Assembly: GCF_011742925.1 (NCBI RefSeq)
Contig: NZ_WAEL01000014.1
Coordinates: 17,134-81,133 of the forward strand
Direction: 5' to 3'
DNA length: 64,000 nt
Source: Fibrivirga algicola
GTDB lineage: Bacteria > Bacteroidota > Bacteroidia > Cytophagales > Spirosomataceae
A program made the translations under genes and the position numbers. Below the pieces are notes generated by a model. That model saw only the letters and a program-made list of their open reading frames with translations. It ran no database searches and was not told the origin of the DNA. Positions 36,901-44,427 of this stretch are shown piece by piece. Numbering within the stretch: the first letter of the stretch is position 1; each line of letters starts with the position of its first letter.

Positions 36901-37259
36901 GCCCCATCGTCGTAGGTCAATCGCCGCAGGTCACCGGTTTCCAGCGTCAACAGGTAAATATCCCCGTTGCCGGAACGTGATGAGCTAAACGCAATATGCT
37001 TGCCATCAGGCGAATAGAGGGGTCTTGATTCATTGTCAGCATGGGCAACCAGCAGACGTGCCTCGCCACCAGTGGTGGGCACGGTCCAGATATCGCCTCC
37101 TGAAACAAAGGCGATCTCACTGCCATCGGGTGATACCGTAGGCTCAGCGAAGGCGTATTTAGGCGTCGGGCTAGCTGACTGCGCGTGAACCGTTGGGTAA
37201 CTACTAACCCAACAAGCTACTAGAGGAACGAAAAAACGTATAGGGTTGCGCATATGCAT
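33969..37259 (-). CDS. Tricorn-like S41 peptidase with beta-propeller, exported
   Basis: A 1096-residue exported protease. The Met at 37259 (or 37253) starts the signal peptide ending VHAQ; the frame opens 33 codons earlier. Residues about 30-700 contain many WD40-like (PD40) blades, with repeated SPDGK. Next come a tail-specific protease-like domain, a PDZ domain (GDYLLAVDGTTID), and the S41 core with VVVDVRNNNGGFVNP and the likely catalytic Ser in HSLSDAEDFTEGY. Known relatives are tricorn protease homologues that degrade peptides in the periplasm. It is divergent from the small basic protein gene. Confidence 0.93.
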   Translation of the reverse strand: MHMRNPIRFFVPLVACWVSSYPTVHAQSASPTPKYAFAEPTVSPDGSEIAFVSGGDIWTVPTTGGEARLLVAHADNESRPLYSPDGKHIAFSSSRSGNGDIYLLTLETGDLRRLTYDDGAESLTAWSKDGKMVYFQSTSRDIAGMNDIYRVAITGGTPMPVTADRYASEFFGAPSPDGTTLAFSARGISAAQWWRKGSSHLDQTEIWTCKIGTKKGDKPTYERLTEGGAKELWPLWSTDGQSIYFMSDRTGSQNLWSKPLKGQPTMLTTFKEGRVLWPSMSNNGKTIVFERDFQIWSYDMASKKASPVAIRLRGAAAGLSVDHQKLTSQFRDLAVSPDGKKVAFTAHGEVFAASAKDGGDAIRVSNSPAVESQVVWLPNSRSLIYASTRHGMANLFQYDFATRAETRLTDSPLDDSSPVVSPDGQSVVFMRNGQELRLLEMGSKKERVLYKGYLGRAPFAGSGTLTFSPDGKWVAFVAYGTKTFRNVWVVPVAGGEAKPVSFLANTFGGNVNWSPDGKYILFGTNQRTETAQIARVDLVPKLPKFREDQFRDLFNEEVPRNVRTTTPTSTSVTPPGRTPIDTALAGKKGAGKEATTVVFDGIRQRLSLLPVGIEVDQQSISKDGKTLLLVASVAGRQNLYTFSLDETSSERPVARQLTTTPGQKSSAQFTADGKEVYYLEQGRIQYISLASREPKPLAVTAELDVDFATEKLQVFQQAWDVQNKGFYDPEFHGTNWNAIKASYEPYAAGARTPDELRRLLSLMVGELNASHSGVSGPQGSTDISTGRLGLRFDRIVYESTGKLLITEVVNLGPAFLAGTIKPGDYLLAVDGTTIDAATNLDQLLSNKINRQTTLAIAASPTAPPKEISVMPVNLATEKGLLYKQWVQQQRDFVDKASGGRLGYVHMFDMSAESLNQLYIDLDADNHAREGVVVDVRNNNGGFVNPYAIDVFARKGYLTMTSRGLPAAPARSQLGQRSLETPTILVTNQHSLSDAEDFTEGYRTLKLGKVVGEPTAGWIIFTSAAQLIDGSSIRLPFSKITDNTGKDMELAPRPVDVPVSRPIGESYTDQNLQLSTAVKELTKQLDDAKSGKVMSGK

Positions 37260-37496
37260 CGGTATGATGAAGAAAGTTGTTGAACGTACCTGAAGCGGTA
37301 TTTTAAATATAGCCGCTAGAGGAACGCCGTTCACAATCAGTTCATTTACGCATTGCAATAGCTTGTTTTTGTCTAGCCTTTTCGCGGTATAATCTTACGC
37401 AAACAGTGTAGCACCTGACTGGGTCTGGCAAAAACAGTTAATAAACCTATTTGTTATATCGACAAAAATATAAATACAACTTAACAACCTACAGCT

Positions 37497-37805
37497 ATGC
37501 CACGAGGAGATAAATCGGCGTACACGGATAAGCAGATTCGTCAGGCCGAGCATATTGAAGAGGGGTACGAAAAACAAGGCGTACCCGAAGAAGAAGCGGA
37601 GGCTCGGGCCTGGGCCACGGTGAATAAAATTTCGGGCGGCGGCAAAAAAAGCGGTTCGGGCCGTGGAAAAGCCGAGAATAAAGAGCCGGTGAAAACAGGC
37701 GGAAAAAAGGGGGGTGCTGCCTCGGCCTCGCGCACCGCTGAAGAGCGATCTACCTCCGCCAAAAAAGCCGCCGAAACGCGGAAGCGCAACGCAGCAGCAA
37801 AATAA
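37497..37805 (+). CDS. Small basic Lys/Ala/Gly-rich protein, plasmid-stabilisation-like
   Basis: A 102-residue protein. The N-terminal half, PRGDKSAYTDKQIRQAEHIEEGYEKQG and then EEEAEARAWATVNK, matches a small family often labelled plasmid stabilisation protein. The C-terminal half is a low-complexity tail of Lys, Ala, Gly and Ser, as in histone-H1-like DNA-binding proteins. DNA binding is therefore likely but not shown; a stress-related role is often assumed. Its gene is divergent from the S41 protease gene, and a long palindrome starts three bases after its stop. Confidence 0.8.
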   Translation: MPRGDKSAYTDKQIRQAEHIEEGYEKQGVPEEEAEARAWATVNKISGGGKKSGSGRGKAENKEPVKTGGKKGGAASASRTAEERSTSAKKAAETRKRNAAAK

Positions 37806-37808
37806 TTG

Positions 37809-37898
37809 GTCAATGACATTTGCGTAGTCTCGTCTCGGCTTTACCCCCACTGTATGTTGGAGGCAAAGCCAAGACGGGACTATGCAAACGTCATTGAC
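37809..37898. repeat. Very long inverted repeat between convergent genes
   Basis: Arms 37809-37842 and 37865-37898, 34 bases, 30 of them complementary, loop of 22. The four mismatches are all transitions and fall at arm positions 7, 13, 19 and 25, that is, exactly six apart. The right arm covers the last five codons and stop codon of the phosphoesterase gene. Probably a shared terminator. Confidence 0.8.
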
Positions 37899-39373
37899 TC
37901 AGAATATACCGTACCAAAGCGGTCGGTTGCCCGCACCGTGATTTTCTTCGCAGAGGGCGATGGCTGAAAAAAGAACAGGTGATCCGTCATGGTGGGGTCA
38001 ACAAACTTGTGCTTTTTAGGCAGGTCCGGACCCGCGTACAATTCGGCCGCCCAAGGGTCATGGGCAACGCGCTGTTCGGGTACCCCCTTCACCACTCCAT
38101 CTTCGAGCCATTCCAGCTTCCACTTGGGGTCCCAGTTCCAGACATTCACGGTCATATGGTCCGGGGCCGTTTTTACGCGTCCCTTTTCGTAAATCCGCAA
38201 CTGGTGTTCGCGTGGCTTGCCCGTCGACTTGTAATACCAGCGAATAGCCCCGCCGTCGACTTCGTACACGGCATAGCCGCCCGGCGTGCCGTCCGTACAG
38301 ATCGGGCCCGTCCACCAGGCACCGCATACCGTGCCGTGCACATGTTCCATCACCGGCCCCTCCTGCCACTTCTCGTTTACGTGTGTGTGGCCCGACATGA
38401 TGTGTGTGTTGAAGGGCTTCAGCATCTCGTACAGCTGTTTCCGGTTCGACACACTCCCACCCAGTTCGTCTTCTTTGATGTTTTCCCGGCGTTTGTGCCC
38501 CGTCTGCGTCGGAATATGCAGGCTTACCACCACCGTTGTGCCGGGTTTTACCAGCGCTAAGTCCTGTTCAAGCCAGTGCAGTTGGTTTTCGGTCAGGTAG
38601 CCAATGTACTTCTTTGCCGTTCCGATGAAAAACACATCGTCGAGGACCACGTAATGAATCTCACCCCGGTTGAACGAGTAGTAGGTAGGACCAAACTGCT
38701 GCTTGAAGGTAGTAGCCGAGTAATCATCTGTTCGGGCATCAAGATCCAGATCGTGGTTACCGATGACGTTGAAAAAAGGTACGCCCGTTGTACCGATGGC
38801 TTCCTTATAGTCAGCGTACAGTTCGAAGTGGTCCCAGACCAAGTCGCCGCAACCGATGCCGTGAAAAAGGGACCCTTTCGGATAGCTGGCTATCAGGTCG
38901 CGCAGGTCGGGTGCCGATTGAGCTTTCAGTTGCTCTGCATCTTTCTTCGAGATAATCTGCGGATCAGCCCAAACCACAAACTGATGTTTCCGGTCATCGA
39001 CGGGAAGCTTTTCGAGGCTAAAGTCAATGGAAGCCGTTCCGTTACCGGCGGTGATCGGCTGGTAGAACCGAGCCATGCCCCGTTCATTCGGAATCACGTA
39101 GCCAGCCGGCAGACTGATATAGATAAAGCCTGCCGACGCGTGGGGCATAAGCGAGTAATGCCCGGCCTTGTCTGTCACGACCACCGAATACCCATCCGTA
39201 ACAGCCACATTGGCGATACCCTTGCCGTTACTGAGAACCCGACCGGAAACACTCTTAGGAGCGGTTTGAACTGGGTACGTAGTGGCCAGCGCTACCGGAG
39301 CCGAGGCGGTGGCAGCGGCCCCCGACCAGCCAATATATTTGAGGAAAGATCGTCTGTTTACCATCGGTTTCAT
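37880..39373 (-). CDS. Calcineurin-like phosphoesterase, exported
   Basis: A 497-residue protein. The N-terminus NRRSFLKYIGWSGAA resembles a Tat signal with a single RR pair. Residues about 40-110 form a carboxypeptidase regulatory-like beta-sandwich (VSGRVLSNGKGIANVAVTDG). The metallophosphoesterase core shows WADPQI, GCGDLVWDHF, IGNHDLD, VVVSLHIP and IMSGHTHVNE, so both metal sites are complete. A further beta domain (residues about 390-497) closes the protein. Its ATG overlaps the susD stop by one base (TAATG), which couples their translation and makes it the third gene of the susCD operon. Confidence 0.93.
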   Translation of the reverse strand: MKPMVNRRSFLKYIGWSGAAATASAPVALATTYPVQTAPKSVSGRVLSNGKGIANVAVTDGYSVVVTDKAGHYSLMPHASAGFIYISLPAGYVIPNERGMARFYQPITAGNGTASIDFSLEKLPVDDRKHQFVVWADPQIISKKDAEQLKAQSAPDLRDLIASYPKGSLFHGIGCGDLVWDHFELYADYKEAIGTTGVPFFNVIGNHDLDLDARTDDYSATTFKQQFGPTYYSFNRGEIHYVVLDDVFFIGTAKKYIGYLTENQLHWLEQDLALVKPGTTVVVSLHIPTQTGHKRRENIKEDELGGSVSNRKQLYEMLKPFNTHIMSGHTHVNEKWQEGPVMEHVHGTVCGAWWTGPICTDGTPGGYAVYEVDGGAIRWYYKSTGKPREHQLRIYEKGRVKTAPDHMTVNVWNWDPKWKLEWLEDGVVKGVPEQRVAHDPWAAELYAGPDLPKKHKFVDPTMTDHLFFFQPSPSAKKITVRATDRFGTVYSESMTFA

Positions 39374-40806
39374 TAATTAGCCCACCATACTTTTGTGTTG
39401 ATGTTATCGCCCCCAATACGCGCCGACGCTTCTGCATAATTAGCGCGGTTAAGCGACTGCACAGAGAGGGGGTAAATCATCCGGGCGGGCATCTGGCCAT
39501 TGTTTTCCAGCCCCGTTCCTTTAGGCAATACCGGATAGCCCGTGCGGCGGTATTCGGCCCACTGCTGCATTTCCGTAAAAAATAGGGAGATGTACTTCTG
39601 GGTCATCAACTGCTCGATCGTACCGGCGTAGGCTACACCTTTGCGCGTTAGAAAATCGGCCGGCATGGCAGCCCCCCAATAGGCCATCGACGCCCGGATG
39701 CCTTTCTCGTAATGGTCTTTGGGCGAATCGCTGCTGTAGCCTTTCAACGCAGCTTCGGCCAGCAGAAATTCGGTTTCGGCATACTGCATGATGTTCCCCA
39801 GCAAGGGCGACGTTTTCAGGGTTTTGTTCAACCGTGATGATGAGATGGCGGCCACTTTTGCTGCATCACCCAACGGATAACCGCTGGGAACGCCCACAAA
39901 CTTTCCGCTCACTTTGGTAGCCCACACATTCAGGCGCGGATCTTGCCAGGCGGATAACGTATTGATAAAGAAGGTCGAGTAGGCATTAGCCCCGTTGAAA
40001 TCGTAATCACGGTCATCGGCAAATGGGTTCAGCAGCGGGTTGACGGCCGTAAACACGAGCGACGCGCTTTCTTCAGGAGCGGCCATCAGCGGATACTTCA
40101 TGGGATTGGCCAGCATCTCCCGGATTTTCTGTTTGAACACGTCCGATTTGGCTTCACCCCGCATTAGTAAACGTAGTCGTAGCGAGTTCGTGAACTTGCG
40201 CCACTTCACTGTACCTGCCGCGCTTTTATCGGCGCCAAACAACGCATCGGTACCCGGCGTCATTGTTTTTGTGACGTCATACAGCGCATTCGCCGAGTCG
40301 AGCTGATTCACCAAATCGGCGTAGATCGTTGACTGCGCGTCGAATTTTGGCGCGATGAGGTAATCAGGATAGCCCTTTAAGGCCTCCGAATACGGCACAT
40401 CACCGTAGGCGTCGGTTAGGTTCTGATACAGCCACGCCCGAACAGTCTGGGCTGCCGCCATCTGGTTGCGATTGTTCGTCTGCCTGGCACGGTCATACAT
40501 ATCCTGCACGTTTGTCAGCGTCAGGTAATAGTTATTCCAGAGGTAGTCTGATTCGCTGGGAATGAGCACATAGCGGTGAAACTGGCCGTCTGTCAGCGAC
40601 ACGGTTACCTGCATCAATTCATTATTCAGCCGGTGGCTTCGACTCAAACCGATATTGACCCCGTTCAATAAGGCAGTATTCAAAAAGCTGCCCGATGTAG
40701 CCGTTGTAACGGCTTCCGGATCGTGCAGTAATTCATTCATCGAGCTGGTACAACTCACACTGGCGAGCAGACTTAAACCAAGCAGAAAAGAAGCTATGTT
40801 TTTCAT
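39373..40806 (-). CDS. SusD/RagB-family outer-membrane lipoprotein
   Basis: A 477-residue lipoprotein of the SusD-like 2 type. Lipobox VSC in the signal MKNIASFLLGLSLLASVSC. The helical, TPR-like body includes ARQTNNRNQMAAAQTVRAWLYQNLTDAYGDVPYSEAL, a family hallmark (I quote only part: WLYQNLTDAYGDVPYSEA). It sits on the cell surface as the lid of the SusC channel and captures the nutrient. It starts six bases after susC and overlaps the phosphoesterase start by one base. The nutrient is unknown; a phosphorylated compound is suggested by the third gene. Confidence 0.95.
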   Translation of the reverse strand: MKNIASFLLGLSLLASVSCTSSMNELLHDPEAVTTATSGSFLNTALLNGVNIGLSRSHRLNNELMQVTVSLTDGQFHRYVLIPSESDYLWNNYYLTLTNVQDMYDRARQTNNRNQMAAAQTVRAWLYQNLTDAYGDVPYSEALKGYPDYLIAPKFDAQSTIYADLVNQLDSANALYDVTKTMTPGTDALFGADKSAAGTVKWRKFTNSLRLRLLMRGEAKSDVFKQKIREMLANPMKYPLMAAPEESASLVFTAVNPLLNPFADDRDYDFNGANAYSTFFINTLSAWQDPRLNVWATKVSGKFVGVPSGYPLGDAAKVAAISSSRLNKTLKTSPLLGNIMQYAETEFLLAEAALKGYSSDSPKDHYEKGIRASMAYWGAAMPADFLTRKGVAYAGTIEQLMTQKYISLFFTEMQQWAEYRRTGYPVLPKGTGLENNGQMPARMIYPLSVQSLNRANYAEASARIGGDNINTKVWWAN

Positions 40807-40812
40807 AACGAA

Positions 40813-43800
40813 TTAAAGCGAAATGGTCAGGTTAACGCCCATCGTCCGGGTCGACGGGAACTGGGCGATCTCCAGGCCGGGGGTAATGGTTGAGTTATCG
40901 AGCGTAGAGGTTTCGGGGTCGAAGCCGGGGAATTGGGTCCAGTTGTAGAGGTCACGGCCGTAGATGCCGAGGCTGGCTCCGCGCAGGAATGTTTTACCCA
41001 GGGTTTTGGCCGGTAACGTGTAGGCAATACGTACCTCGCGTAACTTGGTGAAGGTGGCGTCGAACAGGTTGGCCTCTACGTTATCTCGGCCGTAGATCTT
41101 ACCGTAGTACGTAACAATGTTGGCCGCTTTGGTGGTGTTGGGTACGTAGGTGCCGTCGGCGTTCTGAGTTACGCCCTGCCCCACAATGCCATCGTACCGG
41201 CCGGGCAGCGTTGCCTTAATTTTCCCCTGTTCGCCCAGCACCGAGTTGGTTAACGAATACACGTTACCGCCCTGCTGCCGCTCAATCAGCACCGACAGGT
41301 TCCAACCGCGATACTTGACATTGTTTGTTAAGCCACCTCGCCACGTTGGGCTTGAATTGCCCAGGTTCAGAAACTGCTCGCTCAGGAGCGGGTAACCCGT
41401 TTTATCATATACGATCTGCCCATCAGGCGACCGGCGGTACCCCAAACCGTAGATTTCGCCCAGTGGTCGGCCTTCGCGCGCTTCAACCGTTACCCGGCTC
41501 CCCACGTACCTGGCCAGCACCACGTTGCCTGTCCCGTTATTCAGTTCCTCCACCCTGTTTCGGTTCATGGCCCAGTTCAGCGTTACATCCCAGGTCGGGC
41601 CCTTCGCGCTCTTTACCGGGCTGCCGTTCATCGTTAGCTCAACACCCCGGTTGGCTACCTTGCCCATGTTGATCAGCGATGAGTTGTAGCCCGATGCGTA
41701 CTCAACCGGTGCATACAGAATCTGGTCGATCGTAAGCTGGCGGTATAGGGTCAGATCGAATGACAGCCGATTTTTCAGGAAACGCCACTCCGTACCAATC
41801 TCCCAGGAGTTGTTTCGCTGGGGCCGCAGGTTGGGATTAGCAATGATGTTCGGATTTTCCAGCTCGCCCGGAAATACGCCCGGCTCGTACACTTTCTCCA
41901 GGTTGTACGTACCCAGCCGGGCATCGTAGCCAACACTGGCATATGCCCCGCGCAGCTTGGCGTAGTTGATCCAGCCGGGCATCGTCACGATATCGGAGGC
42001 AATCAGGCTGAGCGTGGCTGAGGGATAGAAAAACGAATTGTTCTGCCTGGGTAGGGTACTGCTCCAGTCATTGCGGCCCGTAATATCCAGAAAGGCCACG
42101 TTTTTGTACGACATATTCACGAACCCGTATAGGCTATTGATGCGCTTCTCGGCCTGGTCACTGCGGGTCAGGGGAAGCTGTTCGCTGTTGGCCAGGTTAT
42201 ACACGTTCGGAATCACAAGCCGGTCGGCCAGTTGGTTCGTTAGCTTTTGTGACTGAATCAGGCTATTACCACCTGCATTGGCCGTCAGCTGAAAATTACC
42301 GGTGGGCCGAATTTTGTACCGAAGCAGGAAGTCGATGTTCGACTCCATGTTGAATACACTCTGCTGGCGATACATCCCCTCCTGAAACTTCTGGGTGTTC
42401 TTGGGCCGTTGCTGCGATCGGAACTCATAGCCTGCGTCGAGGCCACCGTGTAGGGTCAGGTCGAGGCCATTGATAATGGAGTAGGTAGCCGACACGTTGC
42501 CGGTAATATTGTGCCGATTCGATTTATTAAGCATCTCGTAACTAATGAGATACGGATTATCAATCAACGAACTGAACGGATGCCGCTGCGTCACTCCTTC
42601 AGCGCCCGGTTCCCAGTAGGGCTGGTACCAATCCAGATTTATGTTCGGATTCTGGAAGGCAGTGAAGTACATGATCGATTGGTTGTTGTAACCCGTCGTC
42701 GGTAGGTTGTCGCTGAACTTATTGTAGTAGTTGACCTTTGTGTTCGTCGACAACTTTCGCGACACCTGCGACTGATTGGAGAAGCCAACGTTGATGCGCT
42801 GATAACCGGTGTTGGGCAGAATCCACTCATTTTTCAGATGCGATATACTCACCCGTGAGGTTCCCTTATCTCCGTTACTGCTAATGGTCAGGTTGTTGGA
42901 CAGCGTAACGCCTTGCCGAAAAAAATTCTTCCGATTGTCGGGATACGGCACCCAGGGTGTACGGGCGGTGAAGTTTCCGGCCGCATCGCGCGGAGAATCG
43001 TATTGGTAAAACTGCTGCCCTTCGAAGCGCGGGCCCCAGGCCGAACTGGTGTTCTGGGTGCCGGGGCCATCGGCGGTGGTGCCATACGAGTAGTATGACT
43101 GCCCGGCCGTGCCCTGCCCATATTCATACTGATAGTCGGGCCACCGGTTAATGTCGTCGACGCTCACATAAGAATTGACCGTCACGCCAATCCCCTTCGG
43201 TTGATTGCTGCCACTTTTGGTGGTGATAATAATGGCACCCGCCCCAGCCCGCGACCCGTAGAGTGCCGAAGCAGCCGGCCCTTTCAGCACATTGATCGAC
43301 TCAATGCTGTTAGGATCAATATCTGTCAAGGCGCTGCCAAAGTCAACAGGCGAATCACCTCCCAGGTAGGCACCGTGGCCAACCCCCTGAAAGCCAGTAT
43401 TGATCGGTTGCCCATCCACCACAATCAGTGCACCGGGCGAGTTCAGGTCCAGGATGCTTTCGCCGCGCAGCGTAACGCGGCTGCTTCCCATTGGGCCATC
43501 GGTTTTGGTCAGATTAAGACCTGCAATTTTGCCCGATAACGTATTGATCACGTTGTTGGCCGGGGCGTTGGTGACTGCTTCTCCCTCCAGTTTTTGAGTC
43601 GAATATCCAAGCGCTTTTTCGTCACGTTTGATACCCAATGCCGTCACGACCACTTCATTCAAATTTCTGGTATCGGCAGCCAGTTGCACGTTAATAGTCG
43701 TCCGGTTTCCCACCCGGACCGTCTGCGGCAGGTAGCCAACAAACGAGAATACAAGCTCCGCTTGCCCGTCAGGTACGTTCACCGTGTAGCGGCCGTTCAC

Positions 43801-44010
43801 GTCGGTTGTTGTTCCCTGTTGGCGGTTCGATCCACCCGCGCTTCGCACCAGTACATTGACACCCGGCACTCCTTCGCCATTTTGTGCGTCGGTTACCTGA
43901 CCGGTAATGGCAACCTGAGCCAGTGACAGGGTATTGAGTATTAGCAGACAGGCTATGGCATAGAGCCATCCTTTCCGCCACTCCCGTGGGTAGCGTAGAC
44001 TACGTTGCAT
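40813..44010 (-). CDS. SusC/RagA-family TonB-linked outer-membrane protein
   Basis: A 1065-residue TonB-dependent transporter. Signal peptide, then a CarboxypepD-reg-like domain (ITGQVTDAQNGEGVPGVNVLV), the SusC signature around LNEVVVTALGIKRDEKALGYS, a plug domain with VLKGPAASALYGSRAGAGAI, and a long beta-barrel ending in MGVNLTISL. The last residue is a hydrophobic Leu and not the usual aromatic one. It imports a large nutrient across the outer membrane in complex with SusD. No SusR, sigma/anti-sigma or other regulator is beside it. Confidence 0.96.
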   Translation of the reverse strand: MQRSLRYPREWRKGWLYAIACLLILNTLSLAQVAITGQVTDAQNGEGVPGVNVLVRSAGGSNRQQGTTTDVNGRYTVNVPDGQAELVFSFVGYLPQTVRVGNRTTINVQLAADTRNLNEVVVTALGIKRDEKALGYSTQKLEGEAVTNAPANNVINTLSGKIAGLNLTKTDGPMGSSRVTLRGESILDLNSPGALIVVDGQPINTGFQGVGHGAYLGGDSPVDFGSALTDIDPNSIESINVLKGPAASALYGSRAGAGAIIITTKSGSNQPKGIGVTVNSYVSVDDINRWPDYQYEYGQGTAGQSYYSYGTTADGPGTQNTSSAWGPRFEGQQFYQYDSPRDAAGNFTARTPWVPYPDNRKNFFRQGVTLSNNLTISSNGDKGTSRVSISHLKNEWILPNTGYQRINVGFSNQSQVSRKLSTNTKVNYYNKFSDNLPTTGYNNQSIMYFTAFQNPNINLDWYQPYWEPGAEGVTQRHPFSSLIDNPYLISYEMLNKSNRHNITGNVSATYSIINGLDLTLHGGLDAGYEFRSQQRPKNTQKFQEGMYRQQSVFNMESNIDFLLRYKIRPTGNFQLTANAGGNSLIQSQKLTNQLADRLVIPNVYNLANSEQLPLTRSDQAEKRINSLYGFVNMSYKNVAFLDITGRNDWSSTLPRQNNSFFYPSATLSLIASDIVTMPGWINYAKLRGAYASVGYDARLGTYNLEKVYEPGVFPGELENPNIIANPNLRPQRNNSWEIGTEWRFLKNRLSFDLTLYRQLTIDQILYAPVEYASGYNSSLINMGKVANRGVELTMNGSPVKSAKGPTWDVTLNWAMNRNRVEELNNGTGNVVLARYVGSRVTVEAREGRPLGEIYGLGYRRSPDGQIVYDKTGYPLLSEQFLNLGNSSPTWRGGLTNNVKYRGWNLSVLIERQQGGNVYSLTNSVLGEQGKIKATLPGRYDGIVGQGVTQNADGTYVPNTTKAANIVTYYGKIYGRDNVEANLFDATFTKLREVRIAYTLPAKTLGKTFLRGASLGIYGRDLYNWTQFPGFDPETSTLDNSTITPGLEIAQFPSTRTMGVNLTISL

Positions 44011-44427
44011 TGCTGTTTAGTTAAGTTGGTTAAAAAGAGGGTTGATCAATGACGACCCAAAACGGGTTGCTCAGCCGAGACACCGTTGAACAGAGACGTT
44101 TGCAGCCAGGCTCTGTAGCGGCGGACGGTGAAGCATCCGGGCGATTTTGCGCTGCTCCTTTCAGTACAGGACCAGACTAGTGCTTGTCATAACGCGGGTT
44201 GGTTTTAAAACCGCAAAAGTATCCGCGCTGGATAAAGCCAATTTTAACGGAATGTTGCGGAATCGTTAAGACAATAAGGTAAGTACCCGGCAAAATTCAG
44301 GTTAGAAAGCAACCCGACCAGGGCCACTGCTAAGGCGCTGGCAAGCCATTTTGGCTTTTTTGAGTATTCGGATGTTAAAACTCACCATTTCGTTACTTTC
44401 AACATCTATACACTGTCTTTTCCAGCA
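44011..44427. other. Divergent intergenic region, susC and haem-binding protein genes
   Basis: 417 bases. It holds the candidate susC promoter listed separately. For the rightward gene I see TACTTTCA at 44394-44401 and TTTG at 44359-44362, but the 31-base spacing is too long. No RNA gene, repeat or small gene was recognised. Confidence 0.4.
44214..44242 (-). promoter_or_regulatory. Candidate promoter of the susC operon
   Basis: On the minus strand, TACTTTTG (44214-44221) matches the -7 box, with ATTG (44239-44242) 17 bases upstream as an imperfect -33 box. It would give a leader of about 200 bases before susC. It lies in the 417-base divergent gap 44011-44427, in which I see no other gene. 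Confidence 0.4.

Noticed and set aside
37497..37805. Small basic protein as part of a toxin-antitoxin or plasmid module
   Set aside because: The family label mentions plasmid stabilisation, but no partner gene, replication gene or mobile element is nearby.
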